64,000 bases of DNA, taken from contig NZ_CP018098.1 in assembly GCF_001886695.1 (NCBI RefSeq), positions 1 to 64,000 on the forward strand. The letters are read 5' to 3'. Positions within the stretch are counted from its first letter, which is position 1. Each line of letters begins with the position of its first letter. This DNA comes from Aurantiacibacter gangjinensis. Lineage in GTDB: Bacteria; Pseudomonadota; Alphaproteobacteria; Sphingomonadales; Sphingomonadaceae. The translations under genes were made by a program, and so were the position numbers. A model generated the notes under the pieces. The model made no database searches and was not told where the DNA came from. It was given only the letters and a program-made list of their open reading frames with translations. Shown piece by piece: positions 45,651 to 56,594 of this stretch.

Positions 45651-47405
45651 ATGGAAGGTCATCATTCGGGATTGATGCTGCGCGATGCGCTGCTGATGCT
45701 GGGCTTTGCGCTGGTGGCCGTGCTGGCATTTCGCCGCGCGGGGCTGGGCGCGACGCTGGGATACCTGGTGGCGGGCGCGCTGCTTGGTCCGAGCGTTTTC
45801 GGCCTGGTCGAAGGCGCGGAAGAAATGGCCGAGGTCGCCGAGCTGGGCATTGTCATGCTGCTCTTCGTAGTCGGGCTGGAGCTTTCGCCCGAGCGGCTCT
45901 GGCGGTTGAAGAACGCGATTTTCGGCCTCGGGCTGACGCAGGTGACGCTGTGCGGGCTGGTCGTCTCAGGCGTAGTGCTGGCGTTCACCGATTACGCCTG
46001 GGCGGTCGCATTGGCTATCGGCCTTCCGCTGGGCCTCTCCTCCACCGCGCAAGTGCTGCCCATGCTGCAATCGGGCGGCCAGCTGCGCACGCCTTTCGGA
46101 GAGCGCGCCTTTTCCATCCTGCTGTTCCAGGATCTCTCGATCATCCCGCTCATCACCATCGTCGCCGCGCTGGGAGCGGGCATGGGCGACGGCCCTTCCG
46201 GCATCACGCTGGCTCTTTACAGCATTGCAGCAGTGATCAGCCTGATCGCAGCGGGTCGCCTTGTCATCAGGCCGCTCTTCCGCCTGATCGGTCATCTGGG
46301 TGAGCGCGAACTGTTTATCGTGGCAGCCCTGTTCACAGTGCTTGCCAGCGCGGTGGTGATGACATCGCTCGGCCTCTCGGCAGCTTTGGGTGCTTTCATC
46401 GCTGGCGTAATGCTGGCCGACACGCCTTACCGGCACGAGCTTGAGGCCGATATCGAGCCGTTTCGCTCCATCCTGCTGGGCCTGTTCTTCGTTGCCGTGG
46501 GCATGATGCTGGACCTGCAGGTGATTGCCGACAATCCGCTTTTCGTGGTCGGCTTCGCGATATTGCTGATCAGCCTCAAAACGGCGATCATCATGGGGCT
46601 GGGCCTGCTGCTGAAGATGACGTGGCGATCCGCTCTCGCGCTCGGCCTGTTGCTGAGCCAAGGCGGGGAGTTTGCCTTCGTGCTTTACACGCAGGCCGTG
46701 GGCGGCGGGCTCATCACGACCGAGCAATCGAGCCTGTTCGGCGCCATCGTCACCCTGTCTATGGCGGCGACGCCCTTCCTGATGATGGCCACCGCGCGAA
46801 TCCGGCAGGAGCCCGCCGAAAGCGAGGACGGGACCCGCGAAGGACCGCGCAATGAAGGCGCGCGCGCCATCGTGGTGGGCTATGGCCGCTTCGGCCAGAG
46901 TGTGGCGCAGACACTGCTGCATGGCGAGCTATCGGTCACGCTGATCGACCGCAAGCAGAAGCAGATCGACATCGCCGAGGAATTTGGCAGCAAGGTGTAT
47001 TTCGGCGACGGGAAGCGGATCGACATGCTGCGCCAGGCCGGCGCGGCGGACGCGCAGCTCATCATGTTCTGCAACCGCGATGTCGATGCCGAATTGCTGG
47101 AAAACGTGAAAGAGGCCTTTCCGAACGCAGCAATCTTCGCGCGCGGTTATGACCGACGATCGGTCATCGAACTGGCGGGCAGCAAGGCCGACTATATCAT
47201 GCGCGAAATGTTCGAATCGGCAATCCGCATGGCGCTGCTGGCTATGGAGAAGCTGGGGCTGAGCCAGCAGGCGATCGACAAGGCGGAAGCGGATTACCGC
47301 CAATACGATCACGATCGCATGGAAGTGCAGATTGAAAGCGGTGACATTTATGCCGCGCAGGAAATGACGCGCCAACAGCAGAAACGCCTGCGCGGAGAAG
47401 GCTAG
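45651..47405 (+). CDS. Monovalent cation:proton antiporter-2 with RCK domain, Kef type
   Basis: The 584-residue protein has about 12 membrane segments in a CPA2 domain (VVGLELSPERLWRLK, GLSSTAQVLPML, LLFQDLSIIPL) and, from about residue 404, a TrkA-N/RCK nucleotide-binding domain (AIVVGYGRFGQSVAQTLL). This is the layout of KefB/KefC potassium efflux systems, which are gated by nucleotide or glutathione adducts. No KefG/KefF partner gene adjoins it. Confidence 0.93.
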   Translation: MEGHHSGLMLRDALLMLGFALVAVLAFRRAGLGATLGYLVAGALLGPSVFGLVEGAEEMAEVAELGIVMLLFVVGLELSPERLWRLKNAIFGLGLTQVTLCGLVVSGVVLAFTDYAWAVALAIGLPLGLSSTAQVLPMLQSGGQLRTPFGERAFSILLFQDLSIIPLITIVAALGAGMGDGPSGITLALYSIAAVISLIAAGRLVIRPLFRLIGHLGERELFIVAALFTVLASAVVMTSLGLSAALGAFIAGVMLADTPYRHELEADIEPFRSILLGLFFVAVGMMLDLQVIADNPLFVVGFAILLISLKTAIIMGLGLLLKMTWRSALALGLLLSQGGEFAFVLYTQAVGGGLITTEQSSLFGAIVTLSMAATPFLMMATARIRQEPAESEDGTREGPRNEGARAIVVGYGRFGQSVAQTLLHGELSVTLIDRKQKQIDIAEEFGSKVYFGDGKRIDMLRQAGAADAQLIMFCNRDVDAELLENVKEAFPNAAIFARGYDRRSVIELAGSKADYIMREMFESAIRMALLAMEKLGLSQQAIDKAEADYRQYDHDRMEVQIESGDIYAAQEMTRQQQKRLRGEG

Positions 47406-47429
47406 GCAAAGCCCGGCGAGGCGACGCGC

Positions 47430-48683
47430 TTACTTTTCCATCGTGACCCCCAACAAATGCTGCTGTGCGGCAATCACGGGCAGCGGCCGCGCGAAGAGGT
47501 AACCCTGGCCGTAATCCACGCCGAGTTCGCGCATCATCTCTCGCTCCTCGACGGTCTCGATCCCTTCGGCGACCAGCTTGCAGCCGATATCGCCGGAGAA
47601 TTGCACCATGGCTGCCGTGATGGCGCGGCGCGCGGGATCCTTATGAACGTCGCGCGTCAGCGTCATGTCCATTTTCAGGATGTCGGGTTTCAGTTCGATC
47701 AGGTGACGCAGGCCGGCATAGCCGGTGCCGACATCGTCGATGGCGATGCGCGCGAAAGGCTTGAGCGCCGATATCTCGCGCGACAGGGCGGTGAAATCGT
47801 CGACCGCTTGATGCTCTGTGATTTCGATGACGATATTGGCGGCTTCGGCATCTTCCAGCGCGCGCCGCAACTCGCCTGAAAGGATCGTCGCGGGCGAAGC
47901 GTTGATGGCAGCGTATATTCCTTCCGGCACCTGTCCCACCGTCTCCAAAGCGCAACGAACTGCCGTCATTTCCAGCTCGAGTCCGAGCCCAGTTGCCTGC
48001 GCATCGTCGAACCACGCCTGCGGCCCGCGTTTGGTGAGGTCGGGAAAGCGGGCGAGGCATTCCACGCCCACCGGCTTGCCGTCGCCCAGCGCGTGGATCG
48101 GCTGCTGGAACATGGTGACGGCCTGGCCGTCGAGCATCGCCTCGATGCGGGTGCGCGCTGCCGCGAGTTCCATGTCGGAACGCATGGCCTCTTCGATCCG
48201 CTCACCCACAAGGCCGGCAAAGCTCTTGAGGATGGTGAGGTCGCGATCGTTCACCGTGCGATCGGGCTTGCGGCCCAGTGCGCAAAAGCTGCCCCATACC
48301 GTGCCGTCAGACAGGCGTAGCGGAGTGTTCACATGGCAGCCGACGGGAAGCATGTCGGTAATGGCGAGATTTTTGGTGAAGGGATAGTCTGCCGGATCGT
48401 TGATCAGTTCGGGCAGGCGGCCTTCGAGGATGTGCCAGCAATAGCTGTCTTCGCGATCCTCGCGAAAGCCCGCGCCCATCGGCAGGTCCAGATCGGAGCT
48501 GACATGGGTGAGTTCGCGCTGCTCACCTTCAACGTAGCGGGACACGAAAGCGATATCGAGGCCGAGATGGCCGCGCACCGTGCTGAGGATGCGTTCGATC
48601 CCCTCGTCATGCACCAGCTCGTCGGCAAGCGGGCGAGCGGGGGCATCGGCGAATGTCGGCAGTTGGAGCGCAGCGTTTCCCAT
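47430..48683 (-). CDS. GAF-EAL protein, probable c-di-GMP phosphodiesterase
   Basis: The 417-residue protein has a GAF domain (about 25-165) and an EAL domain (about 185-410). EAL motifs are mostly kept: ECLARFP in place of EALxR, NASPATIL, IEITEH, AIDDVGTGYAGL in place of DDFGTG, ILKMDMTLTR, LVAEGIE and GQGYLFARP. The key acidic residues and lysine remain, so activity is likely; the Ala-to-Cys change in the signature is notable. It has no membrane segment and no GGDEF domain. Confidence 0.93.
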   Translation of the reverse strand: MGNAALQLPTFADAPARPLADELVHDEGIERILSTVRGHLGLDIAFVSRYVEGEQRELTHVSSDLDLPMGAGFREDREDSYCWHILEGRLPELINDPADYPFTKNLAITDMLPVGCHVNTPLRLSDGTVWGSFCALGRKPDRTVNDRDLTILKSFAGLVGERIEEAMRSDMELAAARTRIEAMLDGQAVTMFQQPIHALGDGKPVGVECLARFPDLTKRGPQAWFDDAQATGLGLELEMTAVRCALETVGQVPEGIYAAINASPATILSGELRRALEDAEAANIVIEITEHQAVDDFTALSREISALKPFARIAIDDVGTGYAGLRHLIELKPDILKMDMTLTRDVHKDPARRAITAAMVQFSGDIGCKLVAEGIETVEEREMMRELGVDYGQGYLFARPLPVIAAQQHLLGVTMEK

Positions 48684-48745
48684 TGCCCGCCGCTATGCCT
48701 GAAAAGCCCTAAAGGCCCCTTAACCGCGTTTCGCGAAAAGGCAGG

Positions 48746-49264
48746 TCAAAGGCGCAATTCGTACAGGAATTCGTGGTCGCGCTGCTGGCCGACCCAGAAG
48801 TCGATATCGGCAATCTTCTCAAATCCGTAGCGCTGGTAGAAGCGCTGCGCACCGGGATTGTCCGAATAGACGGAAAGCTGCACCGCATCCTTACCGCAAT
48901 CGCGCGCGAATTGCAGGCACCAGTCCATCAAGGCGGCGCCCAATCCCTCTCCGGTGCGAGCGGGGGCGGTATATAGCTGGCCGAGGCAGAGCGGTTCCTT
49001 CGCGTCGGAATGGTCCGCATAAGGGCTGGTGAGCCGGACCTTGATGAAAGCGGTCAGGTCGCTCCCGGGTGCATCTGCCGTCAGCTGATGGCGAATGCCG
49101 GGGTCGGCAATCTCTGCCGCGATGGCCTCTTCACTATATGCGCTTTGCAGGAATGCATCCAAATCCTCGGGCCGGTACAGATGCGCGAAGGCTGCGCAGA
49201 AGCTGTCGCGCCCCAAGGTTGCGAGCGCCCTCGCATCATCCGGAGTGGCGTCGCGCAGGATCAC
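48746..49264 (-). CDS. GNAT-family N-acetyltransferase
   Basis: The 172-residue protein is a single GNAT domain. It has LCLGQLYTAPARTGEGLGAALMD split across motif A with the acetyl-CoA-binding TGEGLG, and VQLSVYSDNPGAQRFYQRYGFE as motif B. The substrate is unknown. The start is GTG at 49264, overlapping the RDD gene stop (GTGA), so it is coupled to the upstream operon. Confidence 0.9.
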   Translation of the reverse strand: MILRDATPDDARALATLGRDSFCAAFAHLYRPEDLDAFLQSAYSEEAIAAEIADPGIRHQLTADAPGSDLTAFIKVRLTSPYADHSDAKEPLCLGQLYTAPARTGEGLGAALMDWCLQFARDCGKDAVQLSVYSDNPGAQRFYQRYGFEKIADIDFWVGQQRDHEFLYELRL

Positions 49265-50160
49265 GAGAACTTGTCGCGCTTGCGCTTTCCGAAGCGCAGA
49301 TTGCTTTCCAAATGTCCGCGCAGCGCCGCGTAGAAGGCTTCGAGGAATTCGCGCTCATCCCCCCGGCCCAGCTGCCAGCCGATCTTGTTGGTGATGGCTT
49401 CTGCCACTTCGCGCAGGGATTCGGGCCGGTCCTGCCGCAGCACGCTTTCCAGCACTTGCAATTCATGCTCGCCATAGACGGCCAGCTCCTCCTCGCCAAA
49501 GCGGTAATCGGTGGAGCGATCGGGCGCGAGCGACATGGCCTCCTGCAGCTTGGCCTGCTTGGCTTCGACCACCCATGTGCCGGCAACCACATCCCCTGCG
49601 CGCAAGGCATCCTTGTTGCAGAAGGGGAACAGCACGAACACCGCCAGCCAGATGAACATCGCCGCGCCGAATGCGCCTTCGCCCTGCCCCCCGCCGAGCA
49701 GGAAGAACAGCGGAAGGAAAACCTCGATATCGCGCACCAGATTGCGCGCGATCACCATCTCGGCCGTCAGCCTGCCGCCATCGCGCGCCGCGACGCGCAG
49801 GCCGACCAGCCGCTTGCCCGGCGTGGCGGCGCGCGGGCCCAGCTCGAACCACATGAAATAACCGTAGCGCGACAGGAAAATCAGCAGGATGATCATGATG
49901 ATGATCAGTTCCAGCGCCGGATTGGCCGATGCGGAGCCTTCATCGAGGTCGAGTAATCCGATGCCGACGGCCGCCAGCAGCAGGAAAAAGAGAAGGAAGC
50001 CGACAAACAGGATCACGATGTCCAGCATAAGCGCACCGGCGCGCGCGCCCCGGCTACCGACCGTGAGCGGCAGGGATAGCCCTTCCGGCGTGATCAGCCT
50101 GCGCGCCCGCTTGGCCGCGTTGTTGGTGAAGGCGGTTTTGGTGGTCGCAGAAGCGCTCAT
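49261..50160 (-). CDS. RDD-domain membrane protein
   Basis: The 299-residue protein has an RDD domain from about residue 33, with the SRGARAGALMLDIVILF start (the R and D of RDD) and AATPGKRLVGLRV. It has about four membrane segments, then a soluble C-terminal half of about 110 residues with ALRAGDVVAGTWVVEAK. The start at 50160 overlaps the SpoIIM-like gene by 4 bases (ATGA). Function is unknown; the gene sits in the MoxR/DUF58 operon. Confidence 0.9.
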   Translation of the reverse strand: MSASATTKTAFTNNAAKRARRLITPEGLSLPLTVGSRGARAGALMLDIVILFVGFLLFFLLLAAVGIGLLDLDEGSASANPALELIIIMIILLIFLSRYGYFMWFELGPRAATPGKRLVGLRVAARDGGRLTAEMVIARNLVRDIEVFLPLFFLLGGGQGEGAFGAAMFIWLAVFVLFPFCNKDALRAGDVVAGTWVVEAKQAKLQEAMSLAPDRSTDYRFGEEELAVYGEHELQVLESVLRQDRPESLREVAEAITNKIGWQLGRGDEREFLEAFYAALRGHLESNLRFGKRKRDKFS

Positions 50161-51206
50161 GTCTCGCGCTCCCGCGGTTTGCGCACCAGCGTAAAATATC
50201 CGATCCAGAACACCAGCATGGCAATGCCGATGGCGTAGCGCGACCCCGTGCCGCCGACGAGCTGACGGGCATAGCCTTCCAGCAATCCGGCGACGATCAG
50301 CATGATAGTGCAGCCGACCATCACCTGCGCGGCCCGAACGCCTGCGCTCTGCATCGCGGCGAGGATGGACCGGTCGCCCGGAAAGGCCATGGTCCGCCCC
50401 ACATGCAAGCCTGCCGCCCCCGCTAGCAGGATCGCCCCGATCTCCGTCGTGCCGTGAACGGAAAGCCATGCGCCGAATTCCCAGCCGAGGCCGGCATCGG
50501 CGAACACCCACAGCATCGCGCCCAGCAGGGCCATATTGTACACCAGCAGCAGCAGTGTCGGGATGCCGAACGCAAAGCCCAGCGCAAAAGCGAGGATCGA
50601 GACGCCGGTATTGTTGGAGAACAAGGAGGCTGCGAACACGCCCAATCCTTCGGCGGATTGTTCGGTGGCGATGGTTTCTCGCAGGATTTCGGGATCGGCA
50701 CCCGGCACGCGGCCTTGAGCCATGCCGCCGGGCACGAGCGAGTAGAACCAGCTCTCATCGCGGCCGACGAGTATCCAGCCCACCAGCAAGCCCGCCAGCA
50801 TCACTGCAAAGGCGATGCAGATATCCAGCCAGATTTCGCGCACTGCCTGGCTCCACCCGCCATTGAAGAAGCGGCGAAGCCATCCGAACAGACCGATGCG
50901 CGGACCGTAGATCTGGAACCACGCGCGCCGCACCAGCGCCTCCAGGTAAGAGAGGGTGGCGGCATCGAGCGAAGTCTCGCGGGCGACGGCGAGGCTGGAG
51001 GCTGTCTTGCGATAGAGCACCGGCAATTCCAGCAAATCGTCATCGCTGATGCGCCGAGGGGCGTTCTTCTCCAGCGCAGTGACGATGGCATCAAGGCGCT
51101 GCCAGTCGACTTCACGCTCCAGCCGGAAGCGGTCGGAACGCAAGGATGCCGCTTCGATATCGGCAGGCGGCGTGATCTCGGCGGTCTTGAACAGGGACAA
51201 TGCCAT
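50157..51206 (-). CDS. SpoIIM-like (DUF95) membrane protein
   Basis: The 349-residue protein has a soluble N-terminal part of about 125 residues followed by about six membrane segments, with VHGTTEIGAILLAGAAGLHV, the characteristic HGxxE-type motif of stage II sporulation protein M relatives. These bacteria do not sporulate, so the name is historic. It shares one base (TGATG) with the DUF58 gene. Confidence 0.9.
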   Translation of the reverse strand: MALSLFKTAEITPPADIEAASLRSDRFRLEREVDWQRLDAIVTALEKNAPRRISDDDLLELPVLYRKTASSLAVARETSLDAATLSYLEALVRRAWFQIYGPRIGLFGWLRRFFNGGWSQAVREIWLDICIAFAVMLAGLLVGWILVGRDESWFYSLVPGGMAQGRVPGADPEILRETIATEQSAEGLGVFAASLFSNNTGVSILAFALGFAFGIPTLLLLVYNMALLGAMLWVFADAGLGWEFGAWLSVHGTTEIGAILLAGAAGLHVGRTMAFPGDRSILAAMQSAGVRAAQVMVGCTIMLIVAGLLEGYARQLVGGTGSRYAIGIAMLVFWIGYFTLVRKPRERET

Positions 51207-52558
51207 CAGCCGATCGCCTCCGCCTGCTTGGTTTTCAGATAAAGGTCGATCAGCCGATAGCCGATGGCGTCGTGGCGCGCCTCGATCACATCGACGCCCA
51301 GGCGGCGCAGGCGCGTGAGCACCAGTTCGCGCTGACGGGCGAGGGCATCGGCCCCCACGGCGATAGCTATATCGCCCATCGAGTCCGGATCGGTCGCGGT
51401 CAGGTCTTCCAGCTCGGTATCGGTCATGGTCACGAAGATCACGAGGTGATGCCGCACCAGCCGCTCCACGCTTTCGACCATCAGTTCGGCCGAAGTCGGG
51501 TCGCTAAAATCGGAGAACAGCACGATCAGGCTGCGGCGCTTCAGCCGCGCGGTAAGGGTGGCGAGAGCCAGCGTAAAATTCGGCTCACGCGGTACGTAAT
51601 CCAGTTCGGCCGCAGCGCTTTGCAGGCGATGGAAGGCGCGGCTGTCGACAATGAAGGGCGTCATCATCTGCGGCTGGTCGGCAAAGCCGAAAAGGCTCAC
51701 CTTGTCGCCGCCTTTCAGCGCGACATAAGCTGCCATGAGGGCTGCAGACACGGCCCGATCTATGCGCGGCAAGCCGTCCACCGGCTCGCACATGCTCTGT
51801 CCGCAATCGAAAGCGAACACGATCTGGTTATCGCGCTCAGCCTCGTTCTCTCGGGCGTAGAGCGCGGTGTGGCGCGCGCTGGCTTTCCAATCGATGCGGC
51901 GGCGGTCCATGCCCGGCTCATATTCGCTTAGCGCCTCGAACTGCGTGCCTTCGCCGCGCACCCGGCGCGCCACCAGGCCGAACTGGCTGTCGCGCAGGAA
52001 GGTTTGCAGGACGGGAGAGCGCACGGGTGACAGGTCCGGCCAGACGCGGATGGTCGCTTCGAGTGGCACATATTTCTGCCGCGCGGCAAGGCCCAGCGGC
52101 CCGCGCCAGCGCAGCCACAGATCGTGCAACTCGCCCGGGCCACGACGCGTTGGCGCGATGTCTGCCTCGCCGGAAAACTTGCCGGACAATCCGGTAGGCG
52201 CGAGCTTGAAGATGGCGCTGCCGCCTTCGCCGAGCCGCGGATCGAACCCGATGGCGGCTTCGGGTGCAGCGGCATCGCTGTCGCGGTTGATGTCCGCTTC
52301 CACGCGAATGGCGGTTTCCCGGCCGACTTCGGCATCGGACGGCACGTAATAGGCGAAGTTCTGCAATCCGCCCGCCAGCCAGCCGTCCATCACCGCCAGC
52401 AACAGCAGCGCCAGCCCCGCCGCAGGCGCGACGATCCACGCCGATGGCGCCGTCGCCGCGATCACGACCGCGACTGGTGCCAATAGCGCCAGCAGCACCA
52501 GCGTGCGCCCGGTGGGCACGATGGGGATGGCAGGAAAGTTGGCGAAAAAGCGCTTCAC
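51206..52558 (-). CDS. DUF58-family protein
   Basis: The 450-residue protein has two N-terminal membrane segments, a beta-rich region, and a C-terminal DUF58 domain with VRRVRGEGTQFEALSEYEPG split around about 202-221, then MDRRRIDWKASARH and VFAFDCGQSM, in a von-Willebrand-A-like fold. DUF58 proteins pair with MoxR ATPases as the putative partners of a chaperone-like system. It lies 13 bases after the MoxR gene. Confidence 0.93.
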   Translation of the reverse strand: MKRFFANFPAIPIVPTGRTLVLLALLAPVAVVIAATAPSAWIVAPAAGLALLLLAVMDGWLAGGLQNFAYYVPSDAEVGRETAIRVEADINRDSDAAAPEAAIGFDPRLGEGGSAIFKLAPTGLSGKFSGEADIAPTRRGPGELHDLWLRWRGPLGLAARQKYVPLEATIRVWPDLSPVRSPVLQTFLRDSQFGLVARRVRGEGTQFEALSEYEPGMDRRRIDWKASARHTALYARENEAERDNQIVFAFDCGQSMCEPVDGLPRIDRAVSAALMAAYVALKGGDKVSLFGFADQPQMMTPFIVDSRAFHRLQSAAAELDYVPREPNFTLALATLTARLKRRSLIVLFSDFSDPTSAELMVESVERLVRHHLVIFVTMTDTELEDLTATDPDSMGDIAIAVGADALARQRELVLTRLRRLGVDVIEARHDAIGYRLIDLYLKTKQAEAIG

Positions 52559-52571
52559 GGGCAGGACGGTC

Positions 52572-53530
<959 letters not shown>

Positions 53531-53534
<4 letters not shown>

Positions 53535-54799
53535 GAGGTCAGCGTCCTTTCGAATGTCCGCAGGGCCTTGGCCGCTCGGATAATGTCACGGGGTTTGTCG
53601 GCCGCGCGCAAGTCGGCGGCGAGGCGGGAGAAGGGCGGGCCGTCATGGCCGCGGCGGTCGAGAGCGTCGTCGATGGCCGCCTCGCGCGCATCGGTATCGG
53701 CGATGCGCAGGCCGAGGCTAGCGGCCACACGGCGGCCGATCATGTCTTCATAGGGCTGCTTTAGCAGGTGCCAGCGCTTCACCCGCTCCAGCAGGCTGGC
53801 ACCGTTGCGGGCGAGCTGTTCCTTGCCCCGCGCCATGGCAGGGGCTTCGGCGACGGGAGGCCCGAAACGGCGGAAACCGCGCCATGCAACCACCAATGCC
53901 GCCAGCAGCAGGCAGAGCGTTGCCGCGAGGAAAGGCGGCGAAAAGGCGAGGGTGAGCAGATTGTCGCTGCGGCCGAGGCCATTAAGCGTAAGATCGAACA
54001 CCACCGGCAGTGCTGCGCCGTCCTGCGCGCGTTCTATGATCGACAGGGCGAGTGCGGCGCGATCGCGGTCGGCCATGCCGTAATTGTTCATCAGGTCGGG
54101 CTCGAACACGACGATGATCGGCCAGTCGTTGACGTAAGTGTCGTAATTGACATCTTCCGGCTTTGCCGGACTCAACTCTGCCACCAGCACATCGCCTTCA
54201 TCATCGACGATGAGCGAGGTCATTACCTGATCGGTGGCCGAGACAAGCGCCTGCACCTGCTCCTCATCCGGAAGGTCGCCCGACGTGCCGAGCCCCTGCC
54301 AGCCGCCTGTTTCACCCACCGCCATTTCGCCGCCGGAAAAAATGCCGATCTCCTCGAACCAGAACGGGCTGCTGGCATTGCCGAGGACCACCCAGCCGTC
54401 CTCGATCTCGACATCGTCGCGCTGGCGCGGCTCGAAGGCGCTCCACTTGGGCAGGATGATGATGGTCGGCCCGCCGGCGAAATCACGCCGGTTTTGGATA
54501 ACCTCGTCGATAGCTTCTGCATCGGCGAAAAGCGACGGGGTTATGATCGTGAGGTTGTAATCGTCCAACTCGGTGGGGTTGCGGGCAAAGGTCACATCGC
54601 TGCCGGTGCCGCGCAACAATTGCACGAGGCCGGAATAGCCGTTGAGCCCGTTGGCCGCTGCATGACTGCCACCGTCGCGCTCATCCTGCCCGGTCCACCC
54701 TTGTCCCAGCGCGTAGAGGATCATCAGGAAGGCAAGCACGCCGACCAGCAGAACGCCCAGCACTACGCCCGGGCGGAAAGGATTGGCCCTGCGGCTCAT
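53531..54799 (-). CDS. DUF4350-domain membrane protein
   Basis: The 422-residue protein has an N-terminal membrane segment (about 11-31), a long extracytoplasmic part with [20 protein letters not shown] and a DUF4350 domain ([10 protein letters not shown], then [13 protein letters not shown]), a second membrane segment near 286-306 and a cytoplasmic C-terminus. It overlaps its neighbours on both sides by 4 bases. Function is unknown; the family occurs next to MoxR and DUF58. Confidence 0.87.
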
Positions 54800-55497
54800 G
54801 CGGCAATCGCCTTTTGCGCCAGCGCGAAATCGGCATAGGCGCTGCGAGCGGATTGCCAGTCTTCCTGGCCCAATTTGCGAAGGGCAAACAGGCTGCGTTC
54901 CACCGGCTCTGCGATCAGGCCGAAGGCCGTGCGCGCGGCATCGGGCAGGCGCGGTTCCGCGGCAAGTTCGCGCGCCGTGCTGGAGGGTTCGACAAGGTCG
55001 GGCCGCGCCTGCGCAATCTGACCCACGCTTCGCTTGAGCAACAAGTGCGTGGCCTCGTCATACTGGCCTGCCGCAGCGAGCCTGTCGGCCTCTTCCAGCA
55101 GGGCCAGCGCCTCTTTCTGCTCGGGCACCCAGTCTTCCCTGTCCGCGCTCGCCTTGCTGCGCTTCCAGCCGAAACCCGGCCCGTAAGTCTGGTAGAGATA
55201 GGCTGCCACAAGCGCCACGAAGGCCGCGATCAGCACCCATTGCAGCACCGGCCAGATGGCGACGATAAGCTGTCCGACCGGCGAGAACACATCCGACAGC
55301 CAGCGCATGAATTCCACCAGCCAATCCGGCGGCGGCTCGGCTTCGGGAATTTCGATCTCGTCGAATTGAATATCGCCGTTTTCGCGCATTTCGCGATAGG
55401 CGCTGCCAAAGCTGCCGCCTTGCGCCCCCGATGGCGCGATAGTCCCCTGACCCGTCGTCACGAGCGCAGTGGTTACACGCCTCGCCACGCGGCGCAA
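54796..55497 (-). CDS. DUF4129-like protein, first gene of the MoxR operon
   Basis: The 233-residue protein has a basic N-terminus, a soluble region, two close hydrophobic segments (about 62-96), then a DUF4129-type C-terminal domain with EALALLEEADRLAAAGQYDEATHLLL split over about 129-154 and FALRKLGQEDW. DUF4129 proteins occur with MoxR, DUF58 and transglutaminase-type genes. The start is uncertain because no clear ribosome site was seen. Confidence 0.82.
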   Translation of the reverse strand: MRRVARRVTTALVTTGQGTIAPSGAQGGSFGSAYREMRENGDIQFDEIEIPEAEPPPDWLVEFMRWLSDVFSPVGQLIVAIWPVLQWVLIAAFVALVAAYLYQTYGPGFGWKRSKASADREDWVPEQKEALALLEEADRLAAAGQYDEATHLLLKRSVGQIAQARPDLVEPSSTARELAAEPRLPDAARTAFGLIAEPVERSLFALRKLGQEDWQSARSAYADFALAQKAIAA

Positions 55498-55553
55498 TGG
55501 TGCATCGCGGCAAGTGCCACGAATGTGCTAGGATTTGTTAGGGATATCGGGGC

Positions 55554-56462
55554 TCAGCCGCGTTTGCGCGCCAGCGGATAGCTGCCGAACATCTGCACCT
55601 GCTTGCAGTGGAAAGCGAGCTCTTCCAGCGCGCGATCCACCGCCGGATTACCCCCAGAACCGCTGGGCGCGCCGATGATGTCGGCATAGAACATGCTGGC
55701 GGAAAAGCTGGCCCCCTTCTGGTAGCTTTCCAGCTTGGTCATATTGACACCGTTCGTCGCAAATCCGCCCAGCGCCTTGTAAAGCGCGGCAGGGATGTTC
55801 TTCACTTCGAACACGAAGGTGGTCATCGCCTCCTGCCCTGCGAGCGAGGCCGGGCCGAGCGGTTCGCGCGCCAGCACCACAAAGCGCGTGGTGTTGTCGG
55901 CGCTGTCTTCGACATTCCGCTCCACGATTTGCAGCCCGTAGAGGTCCGCCGCGAGCGAGGGCGCGATGGCGGCGACGGTCGGATCATTCAATTCCGCCAC
56001 ATGGGCGGCCGCGCCTGCCGTATCCGAATGGCCAAGCGGCACCATGTCTCGATCTCGCAGGAACGCCCGGCTTTGGCTGAGGGCATGGGGATGGCTGTAG
56101 GCGGCCTTGAATGGGCCGGTGCCGCTCACCGCCATCAGGTCGTGATGGATCGGCATGAAATGCTCGCCTACAATGAAAAGCCCGCTTTCGGGCAGCAGGA
56201 AATGGATATCCGCGACCCGCCCGGCTTGCGAATTGTCGATGGGGATCATTGCGCAGGATGCGCGGCCATCCTTCACCGCCTCGATCGCGCCGGCAAAGCT
56301 GTAGCATGGCAGCGGCAGCGCCTCGGGCGCCCATTCATTCACCGCGCGGTGGGAATTGGCCCCGGGCGCGCCCTGGAAAGCAATTGCGCGCGCAGGTTCC
56401 CCGGCGGCGGCAGCGCGCATGGTTTCGACCATGGCTTGGGCGGGGGCAGCGTAGGAATCCAT
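55554..56462 (-). CDS. pheA: Prephenate dehydratase
   Basis: Prephenate dehydratase makes phenylpyruvate for phenylalanine synthesis. The 302-residue protein has AIAFQGAPGANSHRAV at the start of the catalytic domain, SCAMIPIDNSQAGRVADIHF, and NTTRFVVLA (the TRF catalytic motif). A C-terminal ACT domain has TTFVFEVKNIPAALYKALG and KLESYQKG in place of the usual ESRP, as in other alphaproteobacteria. The start at 56462 (MDSYAAP) is chosen; longer readings run into the cytochrome gene. Confidence 0.96.
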   Translation of the reverse strand: MDSYAAPAQAMVETMRAAAAGEPARAIAFQGAPGANSHRAVNEWAPEALPLPCYSFAGAIEAVKDGRASCAMIPIDNSQAGRVADIHFLLPESGLFIVGEHFMPIHHDLMAVSGTGPFKAAYSHPHALSQSRAFLRDRDMVPLGHSDTAGAAAHVAELNDPTVAAIAPSLAADLYGLQIVERNVEDSADNTTRFVVLAREPLGPASLAGQEAMTTFVFEVKNIPAALYKALGGFATNGVNMTKLESYQKGASFSASMFYADIIGAPSGSGGNPAVDRALEELAFHCKQVQMFGSYPLARKRG

Positions 56463-56594
56463 ATCGGCGCCGTCGGTAGCGAGCGCGCCCGCGCCCGACA
56501 AGCGCGCATCCGGCTTGCCGCATGGCCCTTGCACGTTTCGCGCGTGGCGATTAGAGCGCGCGCAAACATCACGCATGGGCAGAACAGACTCGTC

